A stretch of 64,000 bases of DNA from an uncultured Flavobacteriaceae bacterium (GCA_947500445.1 CANMSB010000021.1:19619-83618), one strand, 5' to 3'. Positions 19,308 through 28,757 are shown, numbered from the stretch's first letter. Notes: generated from the letters alone by a model not told the origin. Numbers and translations are program-made.

Positions 19308-19478
19308 ATGAAAAAGATACAGATGAAGAGTATGAGAAGTAGTTACCTAGTAACAAACCAAGGAAATAGCGATATCAACGAAATTGAAAAGATACATGCC
19401 AATCAAGCGAACATGATCTATGGCCTAATGGTACTGACTACATTTACCTTTTCCTTGCTTTTGGTACTCATTAGCTAG
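19308..19478 (+). CDS. Small single-pass membrane protein
   Basis: A 56-residue frame beginning MKKIQMKSMRSSYL. The N-terminal 35 residues are polar; the C-terminus is a hydrophobic helix ('MIYGLMVLTTFTFSLLLVLIS') ending at the stop. The clean N-out/C-tail membrane layout supports a real gene. Function unknown. It resembles in layout the other small membrane ORF at 22147 but not in sequence. Confidence 0.45.
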   Translation: MKKIQMKSMRSSYLVTNQGNSDINEIEKIHANQANMIYGLMVLTTFTFSLLLVLIS

Positions 19479-20218
19479 ATTCCCTTTCTTTGCTTTTTTT
19501 ACCGCTTTGAATACATTTCCTTAACCGGTCCGAAAACGTATAGCTTCACGTATGTTCCTTTATTCATAACGGATATCGGTTCGATGGCCTGTACAGCCAA
19601 AATGCATTTTGTATTTCCTTTTGTAAAACCTATAGTTAGCGCCCCCGTTTACGCTAATTTTAGAAGTCTTCACGCAAATCTTCTTATCTTATTCCTAAAC
19701 CAGAGGCTTGCCCAGGTACCGAAACAGTCCTGCAAGGCAATGACGACATTCCCTTAAACACTTGTACTTTCCAGTTCGAACGTGTTCAAAATCATTGGCG
19801 AACACACCGTTTTCTGCCTTAGAATGGAAATCGGTGCTTTTTTTTGATATTCTTATCGGAAATTATCAATAAGGGAAAACCGGTTTCAATGAAAAGACTT
19901 TATCTTAAATCAATGCCATTTCTGATATTAAATTACCCATTAAAAATTGTTCTTTTCCGTGTATGCTTCAAAATAAAATCTAACCATAGCTACTGCTATG
20001 CTTTGGATTTTCTTTTTCGCCTACCCAAAAAATCCCTGGTTTTTATTTGCGTAATTTAACATCGGAAATGGTATAACAGTATAGCAGGGCTGTTGAAAGG
20101 CGAACTTCCAAAGGCCGATAACTCCTTAGTTGTATTCGCGTTATTGGAAGTTGCTTGTAAAAAACAGGAGTGCTTCCAAAATTTGCGTTGGATCTATAGT
20201 GTTAGCAAGACCTAGTTT
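19479..20218. other. Intergenic region, nothing recognised
   Basis: About 740 bases without a convincing gene, strong hairpin or repeat. A 71-codon frame at 19844-20059 is AT-driven and lacks any motif. Confidence 0.4.
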
Positions 20219-20530
20219 ATGAAAAACAAAACCTATCGAAGGTGTCAAAATTGTGGAACGGTCAACCTGAACAGGGACTACTGTGAAAATTGCGGGGAAA
20301 TCGTCAATATCAACCTAAAGCGAAAACTAAAACGCGAAAAGGACGCCAAACAGAAAATTCAAAAGCAAAAAAGCGTTGAAAAAAACAAGGTGACCCTATT
20401 TTTTGAAAATGCAAGAGTACATGAAAACTCTGTGATTCGGTATGTGGCCAAATTTTTCTATTCCATCTGGACCATCGTTTTGGCTATCGGCTCTTTTATC
20501 GCCCTAGTATTCGGCTACATTGCGGCCTAA
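20219..20530 (+). CDS. Zinc-ribbon membrane protein
   Basis: 103 residues. The N-terminus holds two CxxC pairs ('CQNCGTVNLNRDYCENCG'), the knuckles of a zinc ribbon. A Lys/Arg-rich stretch follows at 33-60, then one hydrophobic segment at about 78-101 ending in 'GYIAA'. It is likely anchored in the inner membrane with the ribbon in the cytoplasm. The next gene is 38 bases downstream on the same strand and also encodes a membrane protein, so the two may be cotranscribed. Specific function unknown. Confidence 0.8.
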   Translation: MKNKTYRRCQNCGTVNLNRDYCENCGEIVNINLKRKLKREKDAKQKIQKQKSVEKNKVTLFFENARVHENSVIRYVAKFFYSIWTIVLAIGSFIALVFGYIAA

Positions 20531-20568
20531 CCATTTTTTTCGAAATAAATAGTGTTTGTTCGTACGCC

Positions 20569-20943
20569 ATGAAAGCGATTAAAACCTTTTACTTCCCTAT
20601 TTTTTTGGTCGGTGCGTTATGCACGTACACGGCCCAAAGGTTTGGATGGTATGTGCCGGAGTTGGTCAACAATTATCTGAACGACTTTTTGTGTATGCCC
20701 ATCGTTTTAAAAATGTGTCAGTATAGTGTTCGGTTTGTTCGGTCCGATAAAACAATAGTAGTTCCGTTGACGCTGAAGATAACGCTTACCCTATTGTTTT
20801 CTTTTTATTTTGAATACCTGTTACCAATATTTGCTCCCCGATATACATCGGACGGTTTGGATGTCGTCGCATATTTTACGGGCCTGTTGGTTTTCATTAC
20901 CCTTGAGGGGCAATGGAAAGTGACCAGGACGACCATGGTTTGA
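20569..20943 (+). CDS. Small polytopic membrane protein
   Basis: 124 residues with about four hydrophobic segments, starting with 'FYFPIFLVGALCTY' and ending with 'VAYFTGLLVFITLEG'. The loops contain 'RFGWYVPELVNNYLNDFLCMP'-type sequence that looks conserved rather than random. I do not assign a function. It follows the zinc-ribbon gene by 38 bases and probably shares its transcript. Confidence 0.72.
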   Translation: MKAIKTFYFPIFLVGALCTYTAQRFGWYVPELVNNYLNDFLCMPIVLKMCQYSVRFVRSDKTIVVPLTLKITLTLLFSFYFEYLLPIFAPRYTSDGLDVVAYFTGLLVFITLEGQWKVTRTTMV

Positions 20944-21154
20944 AGGTCAATGGGGCGCTTCCCGTCCAATGTGGCGCCAATGTATCGATGGTATCGTAGT
21001 TTAGGGACAACTTGTTCGGTAAACATATAGGTATGGCCAAGAATAGCCTTGGTGACCAAAAAAGAACTGTTTTGGCCGAAATGCTCCATGTGGCGTTTGC
21101 TTCGGTTTACATGCGATTACCTTCGCGTCCACCAACTGGGTATGGTATATCCGG

Positions 21155-21877
21155 TCAGTTCTGCAATTCCGCGGTAATGATCTGTTTTAGATCAGTATCC
21201 ATTTCGTAGTACATGTTAAAAACACCGTCTACCCGGTCCTCATCCGTAATATCCGGATACCGCTCGTAAGAACTGCCTATCGTAGGCGGCCAGGCGACCG
21301 CTTCGGCATCAAAGGCTATTTTACCATCGACCATGCCCAAACTTTTGATTTTTAGTCCATTGGTTTTTCCATCGGTCTTTCGGGCAGTGACGTAAGAGGC
21401 TTTTTCTATTTTTCCGGTGTCGGGGTTTAGGCGTGCAACGATGGATACCTGTGGCCCTCCACCATTACCGTAGTCTCCTTGATAAACTCCGCCAAAGGCG
21501 GCTTCCGAAGCCAATTCCCTCTCGGTAATGTACGCATCGCTATAGCTGCCACCGACTACGCTGAACACTACCCATGGCATATCGTCGGCATCGATAAAAA
21601 TATGGGTGGCCCTACCATCTACCTCCGATTTTTCGTGTTCCAAATACCATAAGGTTTCTCCGGCAGCCGTGCTTTTACGAACAAAAGGATCTTGGTTGAT
21701 GGCACTTACCTGATTAAACCCTACTTGGTAACGATTGCCTTCCGTGTCCGTGGCTTCTTCCGTACTGTCAAGCGCTGACGGTACTGAAAGGGGCATCGGT
21801 TCGCTATCATTTTCTTCGCTACAGCCAAACAGAAAAATGCTGGCCATAAGCGCCAAACAGGCATAGTGGTTCTTCAT
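21155..21877 (-). CDS. Hypothetical lipoprotein
   Basis: 240 residues starting at the Met at 21877, which begins a clear lipoprotein signal (MKNHYACLALMASIFLFGC). A longer frame to 22027 only adds an unlikely N-terminus. After the lipid Cys comes an acidic, Ser-rich linker. The folded part has alternating beta-strands with Asp-rich turns ('HIFIDADDMPWVVFSVVGGS', 'SIVARLNPDTGKI'), suggesting a few blades of a propeller-like repeat. No catalytic motif was recognised. Confidence 0.75.
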   Translation of the reverse strand: MKNHYACLALMASIFLFGCSEENDSEPMPLSVPSALDSTEEATDTEGNRYQVGFNQVSAINQDPFVRKSTAAGETLWYLEHEKSEVDGRATHIFIDADDMPWVVFSVVGGSYSDAYITERELASEAAFGGVYQGDYGNGGGPQVSIVARLNPDTGKIEKASYVTARKTDGKTNGLKIKSLGMVDGKIAFDAEAVAWPPTIGSSYERYPDITDEDRVDGVFNMYYEMDTDLKQIITAELQN

Positions 21878-22146
21878 AGGGTCTTTTCTAAAATAACGGA
21901 AGGGAAGCCTTGTTAGTATCGACACCAAGAAATACTCGACGAGCGACGGCCGGTATTCGCGTAAAGATGTCTCAAAGAACATTACATACGGCAATTGATT
22001 GGGCAACCGTTTAAATTGGCCAATCATAAAACTGCTATCGGTCCTCTTTTTAGAGGATAAAAAGGGTATTTCAACGATTTTTTGGCATGCTTACGGGAGT
22101 TTTATAGCTAGGGTTGTTTTATCTCCACAACCCTAAATGATGCGCT

Positions 22147-22284
22147 ATGAAAAAGTTTCCCCAAAAACAGAAACGCTCATCTGATTTGAATTTAGATGTT
22201 ATTTTTACCGAGTATTCCTATGTTACACGCGGCATATGGCTATTTGTTATTTTTCAATTGATCATGTTGTTTTTACTGTTCTAA
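22147..22284 (+). CDS. Very small membrane protein
   Basis: A 45-residue frame starting MKKFPQKQKRSSDLNLDV. The basic N-terminus is followed by one hydrophobic helix at about 29-45 ('GIWLFVIFQLIMLFLLF') that ends at the stop. The charge pattern (positive side inside) is right for a single-span protein. Function unknown. Confidence 0.45.
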   Translation: MKKFPQKQKRSSDLNLDVIFTEYSYVTRGIWLFVIFQLIMLFLLF

Positions 22285-22555
22285 CAGAAACATCAACATA
22301 CCTTATAATTAAAAGTTGATGGTACTGATTCCTTTGTTGCGTGTTGGAAACAAATAATAGAACGGGATTCCGTGTCATTGGCCACAACCGTTCGTGAAAA
22401 GGATACATTTAAGGGCAAGCCTTTCCAATGAGTACTCGGAGCTACAAATCTTCAACAAGTCGGCGGTCGTACTTGGCGGCCGGCAGTTTTATGGATTCCA
22501 AAGTAGCGGACTACCAAAAGATTACTACCACCCCTGAAACAATCTTAAAATGGTA

Positions 22556-23116
22556 TTACCAATGTTCGGTTCCCTTTTCTCCCTTAAAGGGTCCAGTAAG
22601 ATCGGGAGTGATCCATCCGGCATAAAATTCGCTATCCTGTGCGGTCACCGCTTGCCCGTCTACGTAACATTCAAGCTGTTGTGGATAAAAGGCCAGATGA
22701 TTTTGTAACGCCGCAAATTCCTGAAAGGGCTTAGGGTACGACCATGCCACTGGTCGGTCGGGCATGGTTTTCAGTGCCCAATACAGTGCCGCACCCTTCC
22801 ACTCGCACAGGGAGGTCTTTTGTGGCATAAGGATCAGCAATTCCATATGGATATCGCTTTTGGGAAGATAATATGTGGGCGGACTTGCAGTTTCCAGTAC
22901 CGTTAATGTATTTCTTGTCGTGGCGATCAGCTTTCCCGCATGTTTTACCAATACGGGTTTATCCAGCTTTTCGATAATCGGTGGACGAGGAAAGTCCCAC
23001 ACGGAACGTTGTCCCTTTTCCGGTTTTATAGCGAAAGGAGGTCTTTTTGTGCCGGTATTGTCCCAGCTTTCACGTGCTTTTTGCAACCATTTTGGGGGCG
23101 TTTTCTCTTTTTTCAT
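22556..23116 (-). CDS. DUF427 family protein
   Basis: 186 residues from the Met at 23116 (MKKEKTPPKWLQKARE); the longer frame to 23164 is less likely. It shows the hallmarks of DUF427 in order: 'VWDFPRPP', 'LVKHAGKLIATTRNTL', 'VLETASPPTYYLP', 'TSLCEWKGAALYW', 'AWSYPKP', 'FYPQQLECYVDGQAV' and 'FYAGWITPDLTGPFKG'. The fold is a small beta-barrel of unknown biochemical role, found in many bacteria and fungi. It stands alone, convergent with no close neighbour. Confidence 0.92.
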   Translation of the reverse strand: MKKEKTPPKWLQKARESWDNTGTKRPPFAIKPEKGQRSVWDFPRPPIIEKLDKPVLVKHAGKLIATTRNTLTVLETASPPTYYLPKSDIHMELLILMPQKTSLCEWKGAALYWALKTMPDRPVAWSYPKPFQEFAALQNHLAFYPQQLECYVDGQAVTAQDSEFYAGWITPDLTGPFKGEKGTEHW

Positions 23117-23411
23117 AGGCGTTAAGTAATAATTTTTTTGATATCCAAAGTCGATTGAGACCACATCATTAAAGATAACGCTTCCCGGACCAAAATTACG
23201 TTATCGACCATTATAGCCAAGGTATTTTTTTGACCGACCGATACCCGTGAAGAAGTCTTAAAAAGCGGGCATCCACAAAAATCTTGTAGCGGCGGTGTGC
23301 TACTATTGAGCGAGAGGGTACATTAAAAAAGTGATGAGGTATACGAAACGTACCGTATTACAGTTTTAAAAGGTAAGGCCTATCAGTATACGATTCGCGT
23401 ATTCGTGCTAC

Positions 23412-24470
23412 ATGAACCAACTCCGGTACCAAAAAAAAGTTGCTATTTTCCTGCTCTTGGGAATAGTGGAACTATCGGCCCAAGAGACGGAAGTAACGGT
23501 CGCCCGAGACGGTTTTGTGGCCATCGCGACGGACGCACGTATGGCCGGCCAGGGAGATGTAGGGGTTGCTACGACCTCAGATGCCTTCTCTCAATTTTCC
23601 AACGCTTCAAAATATATTTTTTCCGAACGAAAGTTTGAGGTCGGTATTACGCAAATACTGGGTGTTAATGCCGAATTCAACGAGTTTACCCAGAATAGTT
23701 TTGTCTTTTATAACAAACTCGAGGATCGGAGTGCCTATGCATTGAGTTTTCAAAACTACGCGTATACCATAAATGGATTCGTCGATCTAGGCACGGTACG
23801 GCCCACCCAAGAAGCTGCAATAGCCGGTTCATATGCGTTGCGGTTGAGCCAAGTATTTTCCATGTCGGTCGGAGGGCGTTTTGTTTCCCTGAGGGGGAAG
23901 GCGCCATTGGTAGATGGTTTTAACCAGGCCTCCTCTTCCGGCATATACGGAATCGATGTTTCCGGATCCTACTACGGAAACGAAATCGCTTACAAGAAGT
24001 ATAACGCCAGGTGGCGGGCGGGCTTTAGTTTATCCAACTTAAGGGGGAAGTCCGATACGGATAAGAAGGATATCGAAATTTATGCCCCATCCATGTTGCG
24101 GTTAGGTGTCGGTTTCGACTTTATTTTTGATCAGGACCGGGTACTCTCCATTAGCTCGGAGTATAAAACATTAGTCGATTCCTATGTGGAAAACAATAGC
24201 GGGAATTCATTGAATTACGGCTTGCAAGGCAGCGTCGCCGCGTTGGGTTTGGAGTATACCTTAAAAGAAAAAATTGCCTTGCGAATGGGCCATTCCCGGG
24301 GAATAAACCGTGAAACGGACTCCTTTACTTCTTTAGGGGCCGGTTTTCGAGGCAGGTTTGTTGCCGTTGATATGGCCCTTTTACTCGGGCTGTCCGAGGT
24401 GGAAAATCAGGTCAGGGATAATTTTCGTATTTCGCTAAGTCTGGATCTGGCCGAGGTTTTTTCGAATTGA
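23412..24470 (+). CDS. PorV-like outer-membrane protein (T9SS PorV paralogue)
   Basis: 352 residues with a signal peptide ending 'ELSAQ'. The N-terminal motif 'ATDARMAGQGDVGVATTSDAFSQFSNASKY' is the recognisable PorV/LptO signature (normally 'ARAAGMGD..GVA...DA.S...N.AK'). The remainder is a run of amphipathic strands expected for a beta-barrel. In T9SS, PorV shuttles folded cargo from the translocon to the attachment complex. This copy is somewhat shorter than typical PorV and is not next to other por genes (PorU normally neighbours it), so it is more likely a paralogue than the core component. Confidence 0.75.
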   Translation: MNQLRYQKKVAIFLLLGIVELSAQETEVTVARDGFVAIATDARMAGQGDVGVATTSDAFSQFSNASKYIFSERKFEVGITQILGVNAEFNEFTQNSFVFYNKLEDRSAYALSFQNYAYTINGFVDLGTVRPTQEAAIAGSYALRLSQVFSMSVGGRFVSLRGKAPLVDGFNQASSSGIYGIDVSGSYYGNEIAYKKYNARWRAGFSLSNLRGKSDTDKKDIEIYAPSMLRLGVGFDFIFDQDRVLSISSEYKTLVDSYVENNSGNSLNYGLQGSVAALGLEYTLKEKIALRMGHSRGINRETDSFTSLGAGFRGRFVAVDMALLLGLSEVENQVRDNFRISLSLDLAEVFSN

Positions 24471-24823
24471 AAAACCGATGATCCACTTTTAGCATGCCTC
24501 CTAAAAAATTCTGGCCAGAAGTTTGTGTCACCCCAGGGCACCTGATACTCTTCGGAACCTCATAGTTCTCAATTCCCCCTTTTTCCAAACTTTTTATAAG
24601 GCCCTATCCAGTAATGTTAGCCCTGTGCCCCCTTGTTTTTGGTCCTAAGAAATCTAGGCAGTGAAATTTGCTTCGTCCGTAAATAGTTGGCTTTCAACAA
24701 ATTTGGCTTTTTTCTTGTAGTCCGTTACCATTTGTATACCACTTGTTTTAATGGCAATCGCAATGGCGTCGTTAACCTTTTCGTACCTAAATAGATGAAC
24801 TATAATAATCTTTAGTCAATGTT
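24471..24823. other. Intergenic region, nothing recognised
   Basis: About 350 bases upstream of the FeeM-like gene. It likely carries that operon's promoter. I see no exact -7 element or strong hairpin. Confidence 0.4.
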
Positions 24824-25759
24824 ATGAGAACGAAAAAAAAACGCTTTTTAAAGTATGTTCCCGGATTTATAAAGGGAAAAGTAATTAGAGAAAAAATAAA
24901 TATTCCCGATGCGCCACTTTTAGATTTCACATTTAAGATAGCTACTGAATTGGAAGAATTGGAGCAAGCGTTCCGATTGATTTACAGGGCCTATCGTTTA
25001 AAGGGGTTCATACATCCAAAAACCAGTGGGATGCATTTAATGCAACAACATGCACACCCCCTTTCCACTACGTTTGTTGGTAAGTTGAAGGATCGTGTCG
25101 TGATAACGATGAGTGTTTTTACCGACTCGGAAATGGGCCTTCCAATGGACACGCTATATAAAAATGAGCTGGATAGGCTTCGCAATAAAGGAAGATTTAT
25201 TGCAGAGGTAGGCAATTTTGCAAGTGAACCGGCGGTTCGAAAAGGAAACCAGTTGTTGCCGATGATGATGAATAACCTTATGTCTCGTTACGCCAAAAAA
25301 CATCTACGGTTGGACGATTTGGTGATCACCGTTAATCCTGCTCATGAATTCATATACAAACACATTATTTTATTTAAGCGCATCGGAGAAGTGAGGTCTT
25401 ACGATACCGTAAACGGGCATCTGGCCGTACCTATGCTTTTGGATTTGAATGAATATCAACGTACTTATTTCAAAAAGTACCATGGTAAGGCCCGCCATAA
25501 AGATTTGCATCGTTTCTTTTTTATAACGGACTTCAAAAACCTTCGATTACCAAAGGAAAATCAGATTCTTTCCGTTTTTGATAAAAATATTTATACTCAT
25601 TTTTTTGTAAAAATGGCAGCGTCAAATGCCATTTTTAAAAGAGATGAACAACAGTTTGTTTTCAAGCTTTATGAAAAATATAATGAAATTTTAGAGCCAA
25701 AGGTTTTTGAAAATGTTCGTCCCATTCTTGTTCCTTCAAAGAAAACGGTATGGACATAA
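24824..25759 (+). CDS. FeeM-like N-acyl amino acid synthase (GNAT acyltransferase)
   Basis: 311 residues, no signal peptide. The region 34-140 carries the FeeM/exosortase-associated acyltransferase pattern: 'FKIATELEELEQAFRLIYRAYRLKGFIHP', a 'HPLSTTFVGKLKDRVVITMSVFTDS' strand pair, 'ELDRLRNKGRFIAEVGNFASEP' and a following helix. FeeM-type enzymes join a long-chain acyl group from acyl-ACP to an amino acid such as tyrosine. Its last ten bases overlap the next gene, so the two are translationally coupled. No acyl carrier protein is encoded nearby. The product is unknown. Confidence 0.72.
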   Translation: MRTKKKRFLKYVPGFIKGKVIREKINIPDAPLLDFTFKIATELEELEQAFRLIYRAYRLKGFIHPKTSGMHLMQQHAHPLSTTFVGKLKDRVVITMSVFTDSEMGLPMDTLYKNELDRLRNKGRFIAEVGNFASEPAVRKGNQLLPMMMNNLMSRYAKKHLRLDDLVITVNPAHEFIYKHIILFKRIGEVRSYDTVNGHLAVPMLLDLNEYQRTYFKKYHGKARHKDLHRFFFITDFKNLRLPKENQILSVFDKNIYTHFFVKMAASNAIFKRDEQQFVFKLYEKYNEILEPKVFENVRPILVPSKKTVWT

Positions 25760-27306
25760 ATTCACATGAAAACAAATTGCATGGCAAACTGGTCGACACC
25801 CCTCTTTTTTTTGATAAAGTTTATGGAGAACTTATCGTACTGTTCGGTGAGGCCGGGGTGCGTTGTGATAGTGGTTCAATGGAACGTTATTCGTTCTCCC
25901 TAAGCGGTAAATACGTTTTGCCGTTGGCGATCGTTTATCCCCAAAAAGTAGACCAACTACGACAACTGTTGGCGTTGGCCAACAAAAATGGGCTACAACT
26001 CTACCCAATATCCAAGGGAAAAAACTTTGGGTATGGTGCCGCTCAAGGGACACATGAGGGACAAATAATCGTTGACCTATGCCTTATGAACCGAGTTTTG
26101 GAGCTGAATGAGGAATTGGGTTTTGTAAGCTTGGAACCAGGGGTATCGCAACAAGAATTGTACGATTATTTACAGCAAAAAGGGTCTGGCCTGCAGATAG
26201 ACGTTACCGGCGCGGGCCGGCACCCAAGTGTGGTGGGAAACGTGCTTGAACGTGGCTTTGGCCATACCGATTATGGAAACCGGTTCGATAGTATTTTAGG
26301 TATGGAAGTATTGCTTCCCGACGGTAAATTGATGCGTACCGGTTTTGGCGATTATCCCGGAGTTTTAAAAACGACTTACAGGCATGGTATGGGACCTTCC
26401 GTTGATGGGCTATTTACACAATCCAATTTCGGTATTGTAACCAAGCTCAGTTTGGCCTTACAACCCAGGCCAGCATATTTTTCGATGTTTGTTTACTTTG
26501 CTTCCAAAGAAGAAGGCCTCGAACCGCTTGTTGAGGTAGTACGTACGTTAAAATCGTCCGGTGTATTGAACAGTTGCGTTCATATTGCGAATAAAGAACG
26601 GCTAGAACGACCGGGAGCGACCAATAAAACCGGAGCATGGAACGTAAGTATTTCACTGTCGGGGCCAAAAGCGATTGCAAAAGCCCGGAAAAAGACTATT
26701 CAGACTGCATTTAGAAAGCAAAAACTTCAAGGAAAGGGCATAGAAGTAACCGATAATAGGCTTAAACTTTTGGGCTTGATCAACAAATACGTTTGTACCC
26801 TATCGGCCTACCCATCTTTAAAGGAGGCGGTCAACCTAAAAAAAGGCCGACCGACCGAATCTTATGTTCAAGAACTGATGGGCGATTTGAACATAAATTC
26901 AGGGAACATGCATCTTGGCAAGGGCCAGAACTGTTTTAAATGGATTTCGGCCGTATCCACAGCCGAGCCCAAAGCGGTAAGAAAACTGGTTTCGTTGACC
27001 AAAACAGCGTTGGAAGCGAAAGGGTATGGCTTTCGGGTAACGCTAACATTCATCAGTGCAAGGGCATTAATAATGATTTCCGAAATCCAATACCCCAATA
27101 CTACCGAAGCCATTCAAAAGGCGGAAAAAGATTATAACAGTATTGTTAAACTATTGGCTGAAAATGGGTACTACGCATATCGCTCGGGTTCTGGCAACTA
27201 TACTGCGGTAGTGCCAAAAGTGTTTCCGCTAAAGACAATGTTGAAAAGAGTAAAGGATGCCCTTGATCCGAACGGTATATTGGCACCCGGCAAGTATGGG
27301 GTATAA
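25750..27306 (+). CDS. FAD-linked oxidase, 4-cresol dehydrogenase/vanillyl-alcohol oxidase type
   Basis: 518 residues, cytoplasmic by sequence. The N-terminal FAD domain (about 50-260) has 'PISKGKNFGYGAAQG', 'LEPGVSQQELYDYL', 'GNVLERGFGHTDYGNRF', 'GMEVLLPDGKLMRTG' and 'GPSVDGLFTQSNFGIVTKL', which follow the p-cresol methylhydroxylase flavoprotein closely. The C-terminus 'DPNGILAPGKYGV' is also typical of the family. Such enzymes oxidise para-phenolic substrates, which fits an N-acyl-tyrosine-like product of the overlapping FeeM-like enzyme; that link is inference. It is a paralogue of the flavoprotein at 28758. Confidence 0.85.
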   Translation: MDINSHENKLHGKLVDTPLFFDKVYGELIVLFGEAGVRCDSGSMERYSFSLSGKYVLPLAIVYPQKVDQLRQLLALANKNGLQLYPISKGKNFGYGAAQGTHEGQIIVDLCLMNRVLELNEELGFVSLEPGVSQQELYDYLQQKGSGLQIDVTGAGRHPSVVGNVLERGFGHTDYGNRFDSILGMEVLLPDGKLMRTGFGDYPGVLKTTYRHGMGPSVDGLFTQSNFGIVTKLSLALQPRPAYFSMFVYFASKEEGLEPLVEVVRTLKSSGVLNSCVHIANKERLERPGATNKTGAWNVSISLSGPKAIAKARKKTIQTAFRKQKLQGKGIEVTDNRLKLLGLINKYVCTLSAYPSLKEAVNLKKGRPTESYVQELMGDLNINSGNMHLGKGQNCFKWISAVSTAEPKAVRKLVSLTKTALEAKGYGFRVTLTFISARALIMISEIQYPNTTEAIQKAEKDYNSIVKLLAENGYYAYRSGSGNYTAVVPKVFPLKTMLKRVKDALDPNGILAPGKYGV

Positions 27307-27663
27307 AAAAACAGCGCAAAGACCGGTAGGGGTATACATGCAATTAATAATAACAGTCCGATCATAAAGGAACGTAATGGGAATAGGGCTACGTCAAATA
27401 TTGGAGTGCTCTTGACCCATGCTACATACTACAGACTGCGGTGGTAGTATGGAATTTCTTGAACGTAGACAGTTTGTAGACAGCTGTTTTTGTGTTTTTA
27501 TCCCTTCCTTACGTTTCTTCACATGCGACCATGTCATGCCAGGCAACCACCGGGTAAAGGTTTAGGTTTTTTTGGTTCCTTGATCCGATTTGCTAGAAAC
27601 CTAGGCAAACACTTGCGACTATCAATAACAATACAAACTACAGCTAAGTCATAACAAATAACT
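27307..27663. other. Promoter region of the PhyH-flavoprotein operon
   Basis: It holds an imperfect hairpin (CATACTAC at 27425-27432 pairing with GTAGTATG at 27444-27451) followed at once by the 18-base direct-repeat element at 27465-27482. No gene. Confidence 0.5.
27465..27482 (+). promoter_or_regulatory. 18-base direct-repeat element, copy 1
   Basis: GTAGACAGTTTGTAGACA: two GTAGACA units spaced 11 bases apart, one helical turn, as expected for a protein binding in tandem. It lies about 180 bases upstream of the PhyH start. An exact copy occurs at 49582-49599 upstream of a methyltransferase gene. Confidence 0.6.
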
Positions 27664-28737
27664 ATGAAAAACAGCACATTAGAAACGACATACCAACGGT
27701 TTTTAGAGAACGGTTACGTAATTTTTGACAACGTACTTTCTGCGGAACACCTGAATCTTTTGAGAACCGACTATGATAAGATTCTTAGAAAAAAAATGGA
27801 GCGTTTGGGTATTGTACCAATAGATGCGGATATGGAATCCCATAAAAGGGTAGGACGTGATTTTAGACCAGAGGGCGGAAATCATGATCAAAACAGATGG
27901 AACATGCATTTGCCGAGTACCGAAACATTCTTGAACGCGGATATTTTTGCAAATCCGATCGTATTACCGGTGGTCAAAAAAATACTTGGGGAGGACTGTG
28001 TTGCCGTTATGCTAGCATCGGACACCCCGTTTCCCGGGGCCAGCTTCCAAAGTTATCATCAAGATTTTGAGCGCTTGGCCCTGACGGTCAATATTGCGCT
28101 AAGGGATGTTACCGAAGCGGACAGCCCTTTAGAGGTAGTTCCAGGAACACATCGAAAACTGGCAAGTAATAAAACACTGGAATCGTTTACCAAAGAAAAT
28201 GTAAAATATTCAAAAAAGGAGATGGAGTGGGCAATCGGCAATATCGCCCCTAAACGGTTGACCTGTTCTGCCGGTTCGGTAATTGTTAGGGACCAACGCA
28301 TGATCCATAGAGGTACCGCCCACACGGGAACGCACTATAGACCGTTGTTGGCGTTATGGTACAAAGCAGCTCCCGGTTCCTTTTCCCTTCCCAAGATCAG
28401 CATTCCGGTACCAAATCGAAAAACGGCTAATCGTGTTGCCAAAAAGGCCCTCGAATATAGAAATAAGGGTCGGGCAACAAAGAATAAGAAACTCATCAAC
28501 ATAGGAAGTCTTTTGGGCCGTATCGTCGACGAAACAAGCTGTACGGATCGAGATTATAGGCGCGTGGTATCGGAAGCTATTTGGAAAAACCTTACACCTT
28601 CGGCCAAAAACCTGCTGCGCTATGCCGAAAGAGAAGGTGAAACCGAAAATGCAGCTCTAGTGAAACGGTTTAAAAAGGGCGACCGCATTTTAAACTCGTT
28701 GGCGGGGATTGCCGGAATATGGAAATCATTTGTGTAA
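27664..28737 (+). CDS. Phytanoyl-CoA dioxygenase (PhyH) family Fe(II)/2-oxoglutarate oxygenase
   Basis: 357 residues, soluble. The double-stranded beta-helix core shows the iron triad: H132 and D134 in 'SYHQDFERL' and distal H215 in 'MIHRGTAHT', with R226 ('HYRPLL') placed to bind 2-oxoglutarate. 'SPLEVVPGTHR' precedes the distal region, as in PhyH enzymes. The C-terminal 130 residues are basic and helical and longer than the core needs. It is 20 bases upstream of a flavoprotein gene and probably cotranscribed. It would hydroxylate or desaturate a small-molecule intermediate; the substrate is unknown. Confidence 0.88.
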   Translation: MKNSTLETTYQRFLENGYVIFDNVLSAEHLNLLRTDYDKILRKKMERLGIVPIDADMESHKRVGRDFRPEGGNHDQNRWNMHLPSTETFLNADIFANPIVLPVVKKILGEDCVAVMLASDTPFPGASFQSYHQDFERLALTVNIALRDVTEADSPLEVVPGTHRKLASNKTLESFTKENVKYSKKEMEWAIGNIAPKRLTCSAGSVIVRDQRMIHRGTAHTGTHYRPLLALWYKAAPGSFSLPKISIPVPNRKTANRVAKKALEYRNKGRATKNKKLINIGSLLGRIVDETSCTDRDYRRVVSEAIWKNLTPSAKNLLRYAEREGETENAALVKRFKKGDRILNSLAGIAGIWKSFV

Positions 28738-28757
28738 CCGAAACGTTTTGAACGACC

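Noticed and set aside
19844..20059. 71-codon plus-strand frame
   Set aside because: AT-driven hydrophobic composition without a membrane-protein charge pattern.
24824..25759. Autoinducer (LuxI-type) synthase as identity of the acyltransferase
   Set aside because: Length and motif wording fit the FeeM/exosortase-associated group better, and no LuxR-type homoserine-lactone receptor is nearby; the adjacent LuxR-like gene is of the membrane TPR type.
27425..27451. Hairpin as a terminator of the first flavoprotein gene
   Set aside because: Eight-base stem with an 11-base loop and no T tract; more likely part of the promoter region.
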